Below, piece after piece: positions 35,170 to 49,413 of a stretch of DNA of 64,000 bases. The position numbers were made by a program, and so were the translations under genes. How positions within the stretch are numbered: position 1 is the first letter of the stretch; every line of letters starts with the position of its first letter. The notes beneath the pieces were generated by a model that was not told the origin of the DNA, searched no databases, and saw nothing but the letters and a program-made list of their open reading frames with translations. The stretch is from Thermothelomyces thermophilus ATCC 42464. Taxonomy: Eukaryota; Ascomycota; Sordariomycetes; Sordariales; Chaetomiaceae. Location of the stretch: the NCBI RefSeq assembly GCF_000226095.1, contig NC_016477.1, positions 1,860,001 through 1,924,000 of the forward strand, in the 5' to 3' direction.

Positions 35170-36666
35170 ATGACCCGAATGCGTTCGTCGCCCAAGACGC
35201 CGACGGCGACCATGGCGGACCAAAATCGACCAATTCACATCCGCGCGACCCGGCTCGTCTTCGATATCCTCAACGGCCGCCATGTGCTCTCCAAGCTCAT
35301 TCCCCCACTCGTATTCCTCGCCGACGCGCTGCTCTGCGCCCTGATCATCTGGAAAGTACCTTGTAAGTCGGGGCCCCGTTTATCACCACCAGCCTTGGCG
35401 ATCCGGAACGCATGTTGACCGCGCAGAAAAAGATACCGAGATCGACTGGAACGCCTACATGGAACAAGTCGCCCAGATCCTCTCTGGCGAACGCGACTAC
35501 ACAAAAATCCGCGGCAACACCGGACCCCTGGTCTACCCCGCGGCCCATGTCTACATCTACACCGGCCTTTACCATCTCACCGATGAAGGGAGGAATATCC
35601 TGACGGCGCAGAAACTGTTTGGGTTCTTGTACATGGTCACGCTAGCGGTAGTAATGGCGTGTTATTGGCAAGCAAAGGTACCGATACTTGCAATCGGACA
35701 GAGTGCGGGTGGTTCGTTTAATAAGGCCTCTCTGGTGGCCGGCTGACTTTGGGAAATCAATAGGTCCCACCGTACGTGTTCCCGTTGTTGATCCTCTCCA
35801 AACGACTACACAGCATATTCGTCCTGCGGTGCTTCAACGACTGCTTCGCGACGCTGTTCCTGTGGCTTGCCATCTTCGCCCTGCAACGACGCGCCTGGCG
35901 GACCGGAGCGCTGATGTACACGCTCGGATTGGGCGTCAAGATGTCGCTGCTGCTTGTCTTGCCAGCCGTGGGCGTTGTGTTGCTCCTCGGCGCTGGCTTT
36001 GCGACGAGCCTGCGGCTCGCCGCCGTCATTGGGCTTGTGCAGGTTTTGATCGCCGTGCCTTTCCTCTCTAACAATCCCTGGGGGTACCTAGGCCGTGCAT
36101 TCGAGCTGTCGAGACAGTTCTTCTTCAAATGGACTGTCAACTGGCGGTTTGTAGGGGAAGAGGTGTTCCTCAGCAAGGAATTTTCACTTGCATTGTTGGG
36201 CCTCCATGTCGCCGTGCTGGCCATATTCGTCACCACACGGTGGCTCAAACCCGCACGGAAGCCAGTGTCCCAGCTGATCGTCCCAATCCTGCTCGGAAAG
36301 TCGCCATTCACGGAAGAGGAACAACGCGCGGTCTCTCGTGACGTCACGCCGCGGTTTATATTGACCTCTATCCTATCAGCCAATGTCGTGGGCCTCCTCT
36401 TTGCGCGGTCCCTTCACTACCAGTTCTATTCGTACCTTGCCTGGATGACCCCGTACCTTCTCTGGCGCAGCGGCGTCCATCCAATCCTTCAATACGCCAT
36501 ATGGACTGCTCAGGAATGGGCATGGAACGTGTACCCTAGCACGCCCATCAGCTCAGGCGTCGTTGTTGGTGTCCTAGCCTTGACGGCGGCGCTGGTTTGG
36601 TTGGGCGCTCGAGAAGATTGGGAACCGAGGAGGGTCCTTCTAAAGGGTGAGGCGGCAAAGCGGTAA
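35170..36666 (+). CDS. ALG3: Dol-P-Man:Man5GlcNAc2-PP-Dol alpha-1,3-mannosyltransferase
   Basis: The inferred exons are 35170-35362, 35433-35677 and 35764-36666, giving 446 aa. This ER enzyme adds the sixth mannose, the first from dolichol-phosphate-mannose, to the lipid-linked N-glycan precursor. The sequence is a multi-pass membrane protein with the ALG3 signature blocks [79 protein letters not shown] and [20 protein letters not shown]. The first intron's acceptor is AAAAAG at 35432; the more obvious CAG seven bases upstream would create a stop. A second Met at 35212 has the better start context (ACCATGG) and may be the true start. The gene is tail to tail with the EIF1AD-like gene, with 35 bp between stops. 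Confidence 0.9.
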
Positions 36667-36701
36667 TAGGGCGACTGTGTATCGGAACAGAATAGGGGCC
36701 A

Positions 36702-37174
36702 TCATGATCCTTCCTCCTCCGAGTCACTGGGTGGCAGCTTGCCGACAGTTGAGTCCTCGTCCTCGTCCTCGCCGAACGTGTTCTTGACAAACTCCTTGGG
36801 CCTGTGCAGCGATGTTAGAGGCGACTCGGAAGCATACGACAAGCATGGAGGACATGCCAGTAAGGCTGCTTTCGCCACTCCTTCTCTTCGCGCACGATGT
36901 TGATGATTTCGCCCACCACCTTGCTAGCCTTCGACCGCTCGGCCGCGGACGCCAGATCTACCAGCACATACCCGCCGCGCCTGATGAAGATGGTGTTCCG
37001 AAACTTTGGCTCGAGCTCGACGAGGACAGGCTTTCCGTTGGGAAGCTCGCATGTGTAAAGGCTGTTGCCTTCGGCCTTTTGGACGCGCGCAACGAATTGG
37101 GTCTCGGTAAGCTCGTCGGGAGGGGTCGCTGACTCCTGCGCTGCAGCGAGGACAGCACGCTTCGGTTTTCCCAT
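36702..37174 (-). CDS. EIF1AD-like S1/eIF1A-type protein
   Basis: The exons are 37174-36858 and 36801-36702, giving 138 aa. The protein is the fungal counterpart of the nuclear EIF1AD family, a small OB-fold RNA-binding protein related to eIF1A. Family motifs are MGKPKR at the start, ARVQKAEGNSLYTCELPNGK, PKFRNTIFIRRGGYVLVDLA and GEIINIVREEKEWRKQPYWP, then an acidic tail (GEDEDED). I chose the Met at 37174 because MGKPKR is the family start; an upstream in-frame Met at 37234 also exists. The single 56-nt intron must use a GC donor (GCATGT) with a CTAAC branch and CACAG acceptor. No GT donor near the boundary gives the conserved YWPKEF join. Confidence 0.82.
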
Positions 37175-37883
37175 GTTTGTCGCGAGTTTCGGTTCGCTTT
37201 GGGTGAGCGGAGAGCTTCCGTCATCAGACGGCACGCAATGACCCCCGCCATGGAATTTTAGACTTTGGTGGGGCCCCTTTTCTGCCCCTCAACGCGAAAA
37301 GCCCGCGCAACGCCCCACGTTGGTGCCATTACCGGCCCTCCTGCCATGTGATAACCCCCTACATTCCTTCCATCACTCCCCTTTCCCTTGCAGCATCATG
37401 CAGGATCCAATGAATGATAGGTCCTTCATCGGTGGCTCCTCGGAAGGCCGCTCGAACCCCCGTTGTCAGCGCCGGTGCGAGATTATCCGACTCTCCGGCA
37501 GCTCGGGGCCGACACCGGCACCTCACTCCCGGACCCCCCTCTCTGCAAGGGCCCATTTTAAAACGGCACAATGGCTGCCGAAGGGTGCGGCCAGGGAGGA
37601 TGATCGACAGCGCGGGCCAAGACCAGTTAGCGGGGCCGAATGTCGCCTTCGTCCTCGTCTCCTTCTCTTGTGAACCAAAGGGGTCCAAAAGTTGTTCTCT
37701 GCCCCAACCCGTGGTCGAGGTTGTCTAACTTGGTCTATCGGTATTTAAGCCCTGCAGCGAGGCACGACTCCCGTCGTCTCTCCCCAGTTCCCCTGATAAG
37801 TTCTCGCAAGTTCGAACTCTCCGTCTAGCGCCCGGTCAAACCTCATACTCTACTCCTCGTCACCGTCTCGCACAGCCGTCACT
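37175..37883. promoter_or_regulatory. Divergent promoter region
   Basis: This is the intergenic space between the divergently transcribed EIF1AD-like and phosphatase genes. A CT-rich leader precedes the phosphatase start. A short TATTTAA string at 37742-37748 could serve as a TATA-like element about 140 bases before the phosphatase ATG. No gene is seen. Confidence 0.35.
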
Positions 37884-38376
37884 ATGGGGTCGACATTGCC
37901 CATCGCGCTCCCCGCGCTCAAGACGAACCCCAAGTTCATCTTCTTCACCGACTTTGACGGTACCATCACCAACCAAGACAGCAATGACTACATGACGGAC
38001 AACCTCGGCTTCGGCACCGAGCTGCGCAAGAAGGGCAACCAGGACGTGCTGTACGGGCGCCGCGACTTCCGCGACTCGTTCCAGGAAATGCTCGACAGCG
38101 TCAAGACGCCCTTCAACGAGTGCGTCGACATCCTGCGCAAGAACATCACCCTCGACCCGGGCTTCAAGTCCTTCTTCGAGTGGGCGCGCGAGAACAACGT
38201 GCCCATCGTGGTCTTGAGCGGCGGCATGAAGCCCATCATCCGCGCGCTGCTCGCGCACTTGATCGGCGAGGAGGCCGTGGATTCCATTCAGATTGTGAGC
38301 AACGACGTTGCGCCGAGAGAGGGAAAGAGCATCAACGAGGAAGGAGGGTGGAAGATTGTCTTCCATGACGACAGGT

Positions 38377-38407
<31 letters not shown>

Positions 38408-38807
38408 GGCGCAAGACTTGATGTCTGGTAATTACGTGTGAGCCAGGGGCACTAACGAGCTCTTGACAGCGGGTTCGGCCATGACAAGTCCCTCGAGATC
38501 CGCCCCTATGCCCGGCTTCCGGCAGAAGAGAGGCCGGTCCTCTTCTACGCCGGCGACGGTGTGTCCGACTTGTCGGCCGCTAAGGAGACGGACCTGCTGT
38601 TTGCCAAGGCGGGGCGTGGTGCGTTGCTCCTGTTTTCGTTTGTGTATTAGTGTCGTGCTGACCGCCAAAGCAGATCTCGTCACTTACTGTGAGAACGAGA
38701 AGGTCCCCTTCAGAACGTTCCACGACTTTTCCGACATCCACAAGACCGTCAAGGACATCGTCGAAGGGAAGCTGACCGTTGCGGAGGCTGCCGTTGGCAG
38801 GAAGTGA
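37884..38807 (+). CDS. HAD-family phosphatase (PSP/MtnX-like)
   Basis: The exons are 37884-38374, 38470-38618 and 38674-38807, giving 257 aa. HAD motif I is TDFDGTIT with nucleophile and acid Asp23/Asp25. Motif II is VVLSGG, the conserved Lys region follows, and motif III/IV is YAGDGVSDLSAAKETD. The layout and length fit the phosphoserine phosphatase-like/MtnX group, which in fungi is often labelled 2-hydroxy-3-keto-5-methylthiopentenyl-1-phosphate phosphatase. The yeast relative that I recall is YNL010W. The true substrate is not shown by the sequence. No targeting signal is obvious. Intron 1 begins GTGAGT followed directly by a run of 28 Ts. Its acceptor (TTGACAG) restores SGFGHDKSLEIRPYAR. 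Confidence 0.85.
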
Positions 38808-38955
38808 GCTACATCACCCGTGCGGGCTCACGGGCAAGACAACTAGTTTCACATCCAAGATAGAGCGATAGACGATAGACGCATTTATGAGACTTAGAAG
38901 ATTTCTAGAAACACGAAATACCGGTCCAGCTGAACAACGCAAAGAACTTCAAACA

Positions 38956-40546
38956 TCAGGCTCGCGAGTGAAACCCAGTTCCTCGCTCTTCAGGGCACGC
39001 TAAGGCTCTCCAAGACACCAGCATGCTCGCGAGCAGTCCGGCAATTATCAAGGAGAACACCGGCGATCCCTGTTCCAGCTGTGCCGCGAACGTGGTTGCC
39101 GATAGGGAAACTGTCGCCCCAGAGCATGCGAACGCAACAACAATGCCCATCCCTCCCGGCGTCTCCTCTTCGTCCATTTCATCCAGTAGCACACTCTTTG
39201 CCCAGGGATACACAGGGCCAAGCGCGAAACCGACCAAACCGGCCGCTACCGTGGGGCTGTCTCTACCCAACCCCACCACCGGCGAGAGCTTGGACGCTAC
39301 TACGATACCAGCAGCCGCCATCACTGCAAGAGGAATGCCTCGCTGCGGCTGGATATGCCGGCTGCATGTGCCCAGCATAAATCGGCCCATCGCGCTGGCC
39401 ATCCAGAACGCGACCAGCACTCGAGGAGCGGCACTCTGCTGACCGGTGCTGTCGTTCTCCTGACCTCGGGCGGTTAGCGAGGCAAACACCGGGGGGATGG
39501 CTACCACAGCAGCGTGGTAGGTCAACGCGAATAGGGCGCCGAAAACGGTGGTGCGGCTTGCTGGTGGTGGGTAGCCGGAACGTCCCGTGTCGTCCAGCGC
39601 ACCTGGCATCCGCGGGTGCATGTTGCCCTGCCGGAAGGGAGCCGGAACCTCTATCGGTGTCGCACTAATACCGACTTCTGCCGCGCCCTTCTGGTATCCC
39701 AGTGGGTCGGCGGAGGAGGAGGAGGAGGAGGAGGCTAGAACCAAACACACAGCCGCCGTTACGAGTCCCAGGCCTAGCACGAGTAGATGACGCTGCTGCT
39801 CCTTTCCCTCAACGACGACGATGGCAAACCCGCCATCACCGCCGCCGCCGCCGCCGCCATAAGCGCCTGGCACGCTTGTCACAGCCATCCGTAGTGCGAC
39901 ACCCAGCGCGACCGCCCCGTACAGCGCTCCCAGCCCGCCCACTGTTTCGCCGCTGCGTGCTGCGGCAAGGGCGGTGGTGGCGAGGGACAGGATCGAGGTG
40001 CTGCCGATGCCGAGGCACAGGTGTGCCACCGCGGTCAGGGGCCCCTGCAGCTGCGGGCTCCGGAGCAGCAGCGGGCGGAACGCGGACGCGACCACCACCG
40101 AGGCGTGCGAGCAGGCGATCAGCAAGCTGACTGCCGCGAGGAGGGAGTACGGGTGCGGGAGGAGGTGGTGGTGGGAGGAGGGGACGAGCGGCTCGAGGAA
40201 GGCGGCCGCGAGGACGGCACCTAGGGCGAACGGGATCGCCGTGCAGGCGTGGAGCAGGAGGGAGCTATGGCTGGTTAGTTCTCTGGGGAAGTGTGTCTCC
40301 TGATATTCACGAGGTGACGGCAGGAGAAGGGGGGGGAGGGGGGAAGTACTTCACCGGGGATTGGGCTTTGGCGAGTGAAAGATGGGTGATATCGTTCAGG
40401 CCGGCGAGGAGCCCAAGTAGACAGAGTAAGAAAAGACGGCTGGGCTGAACGGGTTCCCGGAACTTGGCTTCTTGCTGGTGGTTTTGCCTCCTTTGAGGCG
40501 GAGATTTGTTCTCGGGAAACGTCGGTTTTGATTTGGGACCAGCCAT
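38956..40546 (-). CDS. MFS-like multi-pass transporter
   Basis: The inferred exons are 40546-40350 and 40270-38956, giving 503 aa. The N-terminus is cytosolic and basic, followed by a first helix (FLLCLLGLLAGL) and about ten further hydrophobic segments. A variable central loop (about residues 200-260) contains Gly and Ser runs encoded by trinucleotide repeats. The C-terminal half has FGALFALTYHAAVVAIPPVF, ASAMGRFMLGTCSRHI (an MFS loop-like GRF...R), GLVGFALGPVYPWAKSVL and SLIIAGLLASMLVSW. This fits the major facilitator superfamily. The substrate is unknown, and the N-terminal half looks short of helices, so another exon may be missing or the family call too broad. The intron (donor GTACTT, 79 nt) was chosen for frame. 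Confidence 0.6.
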
Positions 40547-41574
40547 GATCGCCACCGGAGAGAATCCCATCGAGGCTAAGCTTATCTCTAACCTTGCTGG
40601 TGGTTTAAACAAACCACTTGTGCAAGAAGTATAAGGGATGGAATCTTGAGGAGCACTTTCAAAAGTTACCGCTTCGCTCCACGGAGCTTTAAAGTTGGAA
40701 AAGTTGAGGGCTTTGAGTAGACAACATGACATCAAGAATCCAGGCGCGACCTCGAGGTATTCGTGAGGCCAAGGAAAATCAGGCTGCGCGTGACTAGTTA
40801 TCGTATTCGCCTTGTCCATTGCAGCCTTCATTGCGTCCTATTGTCTGGTTGTATAGAGAGTGTCACAAAGTCGGCGACAGGGCGGTTAATTACCCAAAGA
40901 AGTAATTCCGTCAGTGGGGACACCGAAACCCGCTGGGGGTGTCTTGACTCATCCCAATCGGTGACAGCGGAATTGCTGCTTTGATATCTTATTGTCACGA
41001 AATACAAATGCTGTCCACTGGGTAAGATCAGCGTACATAGTAGAAATAACAGAAATCAAGCAGGTGGTCGGGTTTCGGTGAGAATGAGCTTCTCCCCGTG
41101 AGAAAGAATAATTAATGGGAGCATTTTCGGATGTTTGATTTGAAGATTCTCCATCTCAATTAGTATTGTACCGTTATGCTCGGATATAATTAATTACTTT
41201 GTAAAAAAGAGGTTTTCCTGTGATTCCACGGTCCCTGTGATTCCACGGTCCCAACAGCAATGGCTCGTGTATAAAGATTCAAATTGGGTGCAAGTGTGCT
41301 GAGAAATGACAGCCATTCCGAGGCAGATTGATGGGGCAGATGAGAACTGCACACAGAAGCTCGACTCGGTCTTATTTAATTAACCTTAGTCCAAGGGTTA
41401 GGGGTGATGCGACGTCACCCAGTGCAGGCGGTGAGGGGGTAGGTACCCGGTGGCAGAATGAAAGTGGGCGTGCATTTGAGTTCCAGTTTCCCGAGCCTTC
41501 TCGCAGACAATCCGACCGATTCCGCTCCCGACATCGAGGTCTTGTAACGCCCGCCGGGGCGCGATGCGAGTCCC
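40547..41574. other. Divergent intergenic region
   Basis: This holds the promoters of the transporter and SHE9 genes. A short direct duplication (GTGATTCCACGGTCCC twice in tandem) lies at about 41220-41252. No gene is recognised. Confidence 0.4.
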
Positions 41575-43143
41575 ATGTCCGCCCACACAGCTCTGCGGTT
41601 GGCCGTGCGCCCATTGAAGCGAGCGACGCTGTTAGATCAAATCGCCACCACTGCAGCGCAAAAGCCCCTCCGGCAGCGGCCGCGCTCGCAACTATTATTA
41701 TGCCTGTGTTGCAGCATCGCCGTCGGCCCCGAGTCCAATCCCGCTCGGACTCGCTTCTTCTCGACCGCCCCTCCCCCGCCGCGCAACCTGCCTCCGAGTC
41801 TTGAAAGTATCGTTAGCCGCAAGCCAGAGCCGGAATCGACCGCCGCCAAAGATGCGTCCCCCGCAGCTTCTTCATCCTCATCACCACCATCCGAACCATC
41901 AGATCAGCCGCTGCAGCCCGATTCGGAACACTCCGCACCCTCTTCCTCCTCTTCCTCCTCTTCCTCCTCTTCCTCCTCTTCCTCCTCTTCCTCCTCTTCC
42001 TCCTCTTCCTCGGAACCAACCGCTTCAGTGCAGCCCTCCAGACCCGAATCGAAGGAGCCCCCAGGTGACTCGGCCCCCCCGGAGCCCGAGCCCGAATCCC
42101 GCTCTCAGGACTCGTCCCTCCCTTCCTTCACCGAGACTCACCGCCACCCGCTCTCGGCCCGCTTCAGCACCTTCATGGACAACCTGCAGGGCCGCGTCCT
42201 GACCGCGACCCAGACGATCAACGACCTGACGGGCTACTCGGCCATCGAGGCGATCAAGAAGCGCAACGGCGAGCTCGAGAGGGAGCACGCGGCCGCGCAG
42301 CAGCGCCTGCGCGCCGCGCGGCACAACTACAAGTCGCTCACGACCCACCGCGCCGCCACCCAGCGCGAGGTCACCGCGCTGCTCGCCCGCAAGGACACGT
42401 GGACCCCGGCCGACCTCGAGCGCTTCACGACCCTGTACCGGTCCGACCACGAGCTCGAGGCCCAGGTCGGCGCCGCCGCCGCCGAGCTGACCGAGGCCGA
42501 GGCCGACGAGGCCCGCCTCAGCGGCGAGCTCAACGCCGGCATCCTCAAGCGCTACCACGAGGAGCAGATCTGGAGCGACCGCATCCGCCGCCAGTCCACC
42601 TGGGGTACCTGGGGCCTCATGGGCGTCAACGTCGTCCTGTTCTTGGTCCTGCAGTTCGTCGCCGAGCCCTGGCGCCGCAGGAGGTTGGTCAACGGCATCG
42701 CCGAGCGCGAGAAGGGCTTCATGGACGAGGTCAGGAGGGAGTTGGTGGAGCTCAAGGCCGCGTCCCAAACCGCCGCCGCGGCGGCGACGGATGCTGCTGC
42801 TGCTGCTGCTGCTCTTACGGCGCCCGCTGCGGGGTCCGGCGAGGGTGCTGCTGCTGCCCACGCATCTGGTGCGCAGGGAGTTGGAAGTGCAGCCCGGGAT
42901 GGCCCGGACGTGGCCGTGCCCGTGGAGCGGGAAGACTGGCGTCTCCCGAGGAAACCGTGGAAGGAGGTGCTTATGGACTTTTGGGAGGACCCTGAACTGC
43001 TCAGGGAGGCTGTGCTGGATCTGACCAGCGACCGCAGGATAGACTTGCGGATGCGCGACGCGTCGCTTATCGCGCTGCAGGGAGCGGCAGCTGGGGCGAC
43101 GCTAGCAGTGGTGCTTGCTGTTTCCATACTGCGCAGCACATGA
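41575..43143 (+). CDS. SHE9: Mitochondrial inner-membrane fission-type protein She9/Mdm33
   Basis: A single exon encodes 522 aa. She9/Mdm33 proteins are matrix-facing, coiled-coil inner-membrane proteins that affect mitochondrial shape. The N-terminus is a basic presequence (LRLAVRPLKRATLL). A long disordered Ser/Pro region follows, with 24 consecutive serines at residues 123-146. The conserved domain begins near RFSTFMDNLQGRVLTATQ and LTGYSAIEAIKKRNGELE, followed by a coiled coil. A first transmembrane helix is at about residues 347-365 (LMGVNVVLFLVLQFVAEPW) and a second at about 500-519 (AAAGATLAVVLAVSIL). An Ala-rich segment (AAAATDAAAAAAAL) separates them. Antisense frames across this GC-rich gene are shadows. 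Confidence 0.88.
   Translation: MSAHTALRLAVRPLKRATLLDQIATTAAQKPLRQRPRSQLLLCLCCSIAVGPESNPARTRFFSTAPPPPRNLPPSLESIVSRKPEPESTAAKDASPAASSSSSPPSEPSDQPLQPDSEHSAPSSSSSSSSSSSSSSSSSSSSSSSSEPTASVQPSRPESKEPPGDSAPPEPEPESRSQDSSLPSFTETHRHPLSARFSTFMDNLQGRVLTATQTINDLTGYSAIEAIKKRNGELEREHAAAQQRLRAARHNYKSLTTHRAATQREVTALLARKDTWTPADLERFTTLYRSDHELEAQVGAAAAELTEAEADEARLSGELNAGILKRYHEEQIWSDRIRRQSTWGTWGLMGVNVVLFLVLQFVAEPWRRRRLVNGIAEREKGFMDEVRRELVELKAASQTAAAAATDAAAAAAALTAPAAGSGEGAAAAHASGAQGVGSAARDGPDVAVPVEREDWRLPRKPWKEVLMDFWEDPELLREAVLDLTSDRRIDLRMRDASLIALQGAAAGATLAVVLAVSILRST
41941..42012 (+). repeat. Coding minisatellite, nine-base unit, eight copies
   Basis: Eight near-perfect copies of TCTTCCTCC (the last codon is TCG) encode 24 consecutive serines within SHE9. 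The repeat is in frame, so length change by whole units would only alter the serine count. Confidence 0.9.
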
Positions 43144-43948
43144 TTCTCCCTCCGCTCACCATGTTGTACTCGTACCACTGACCTGTAAATATAGAACCTT
43201 TCTAATGTGCTAACATCCAAGACGATAGATAGATTTCGCATGAGGTACAAGTCTATTATCAACATGTCCGTCATGGTGTGTTAAAAGTAGAGACAGAAGC
43301 GGGCGGTCCAAAGTCGTCCACTCCTCGTGTCAAAAGTGTGCCTCTCGCAGTTTTCGGTCAACGGTTAGATAAACAAGGATTCAAATGAGACCTGGATGGC
43401 ATTGTGTGTATGTACCGCCTCCCGGCGGCGTCCCGCAAGACAAGGAATAAGGAATAGCGACGCCACCACCTTCATCCCCCCCGCCCAGTCCACACCTCAC
43501 ATCATCCTCCCCCTAACGCTTAACGGCCACTGGACCCCTGCTTGTTGTGTTGCCTCCTGTGTCTATTAGCCTCAAACACCGCGCTAAGCTCCGGCTACAT
43601 GAGCACATAATTCGCGGCAAGTCCATTCCGATCATCCATCCCTAGCGCTTGACTCGATCCGACACCGGTAAGCTACCCACCATTAAGTACTTTGCTCACC
43701 AGACTGCGCAGGAGCGAGCGGGGGGTAATAATAGAGCGTTTCAGCATCTGGAGTGAATGAACGGTCACATTCGGGAGGCCATCGCGACCGGCCGTAGAAC
43801 AGAGACGGTTGGTGTAAAGTAGTGACGCCGCGCGACCTGTGCATCAGAATTATCCCTCCAACGACCGAAGACACCTTTACGAGGGCCAGTTGAACGTTTC
43901 TTCTCGATCACACTCGGCGATCACGACGCGTTTTCGTCTTGACGCACC
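43144..43948. other. Convergent 3' regions
   Basis: This lies between the SHE9 and PKC stop codons, which face each other. No gene is recognised. It presumably holds both 3' untranslated regions. Confidence 0.45.
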
Positions 43949-47720
<3,772 letters not shown>

Positions 47721-49413
47721 TGTGCCTGATTGGGTTGCGCGGCGGGGCGCGCAAGGGGGAGAGGCGGGGTTATCGTGATGCTGGAAGGTTTAGGTGAGAA
47801 ATGTGCGATGCTGCTTTTCCCTTTCTTATCCTCCCGGAACGACAAGGAGTAAGCTGCCCCGCGTGCCAGAGCCAAGCGTCAACACTGCTGCGCGTTGATG
47901 GGTGTTGGGAGTGGTTGCGGGATGTCGTCAGCGAAAGATTATGGAGGGGTTTTGTGTTTCGCAAATGCTAACAGCCCTTGTCGATGCAGTCGGGGGCGCG
48001 GTGCTCTGTACGGAGCACACTGCCTTGCTTTCGTTGGCAGGTCCGGTTGGGAGTCGCAGTTAGCTGGCCAGGGTGGTTCGACCAGGACGTTCTTGAGCGC
48101 TTTGCCCAGCAGGCCCGGGTTATGCTGGTCAACTGCTTGGGTCGGGTAAGGTCGGTGGGGATGTTGCCTTGCTTGGGGAAATGGAGCAGGACCGGGAACA
48201 AGCTGCAGTGAAAGAAACAAACATCCGAGAGGAGGCCGAAAATGGAACCTCGCAACCTCTCCCGCGCGATGAAGGCCTTGACTGGTGGGAACGAGCTAAA
48301 CTTGTCGCCTAAACCCAGAAGCAGTATTTGCGAGCTGCCGCTCTTTCCCCTTTTTGCTGCTGGCTCAGCCCGGCGGCAGGTGGTTACGGCGAACAGCTCG
48401 TTTCGTACTGTACTTGAACTTCCAGATACGGGGCTGCGGGGTACCTTCGGGCAAAAAAAAACAAGAGCTTCTCGATATAGGAAGGGGGGGGAGGACAAGC
48501 CGTGGTTTTTGATTGAGTTCCAGGCCCGGTGGCGCAAAGTATCATCTTCCATCCATGATTGAGAATTCCTCAGAACGCATCTGGATCCAAGCTCGCCAGG
48601 TTTCTTTTCCCAAGCAAGTCACAGAATACTACGAAGGTACGGAGTACTACCTAACGCAATCCCAAAGACGTGCATTCTACCTCAGAGCGGGGTTTCAGCC
48701 AAGATCGAAACCACTGATAGGGAACGCGTCTGATCCGCTGCGACCTTGGCTGCACCACCCACCAGCTGTGTGTTTTACTGCATATCTCGGTACCTAATTC
48801 AACCTAATTCAACCAAATGTCCTTTCCTTAAATTTTCGGTGTCGATTTTGCTATTTCGCCTGCATTAAATAGGTTGAATTCCGTCTTATAGCTCCTGGTT
48901 TGTAGTTCGCGATTTCGAGCATTCGGCACTTCCGTTCCTACCCGCTCGCTCTACGAATTGTGTTTGTCCTAGGACTACCCGTAGGACTTTGGATCATCCC
49001 GGTGACGAGACCTATCAGCACAGAGTTTCAAGAAACCTGGACACCGCCGTCCAGACTAACGTAAAACTGGGCGAAGTTCCGGCAGTGTTTGGCGATCGCA
49101 TTTTATCCCAGAACCTGCTCGATAGGAATGAATACAACATTCTTGTAAAGTCTGTCCCTCGGACCAAACTTTTCGAGGACCGGGCGTTGTATCAATGGGA
49201 ATACTGGATAATAGCCAAATGAGAGCACGGGTCAGTCAACTATATGGTTGCCGTTTGAACCGCGTCCGTCAGTCAACACGGCGCAGCATGTCAGGAACCG
49301 CGATGATGCATTGGTGATTCAATCAAAATCGTTTTGTACAATTCTCTTTAACTCTCATCGTCTAGGCCAGAGTCCAATCATAGTGTCCAAGTATTTTGTA
49401 ACGTTGATGTAAA
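47721..49413. other. Intergenic, includes PKC promoter
   Basis: No gene is recognised. The PKC start lies at its left end and the acyl-CoA dehydrogenase stop at its right end. Small plus-strand frames near 48.5 and 49.0 kb have no family resemblance. Confidence 0.45.

Noticed and set aside
35421-35426. GCGCAG as acceptor of ALG3 intron 1
   Set aside because: It would create a TAA codon at the junction. The AG at 35431-35432 restores YTEIDW.
42025-42861. 278-codon minus-strand frame over SHE9
   Set aside because: It is antisense to a conserved coding region and very Arg/Gly/Leu-rich, a typical GC shadow.
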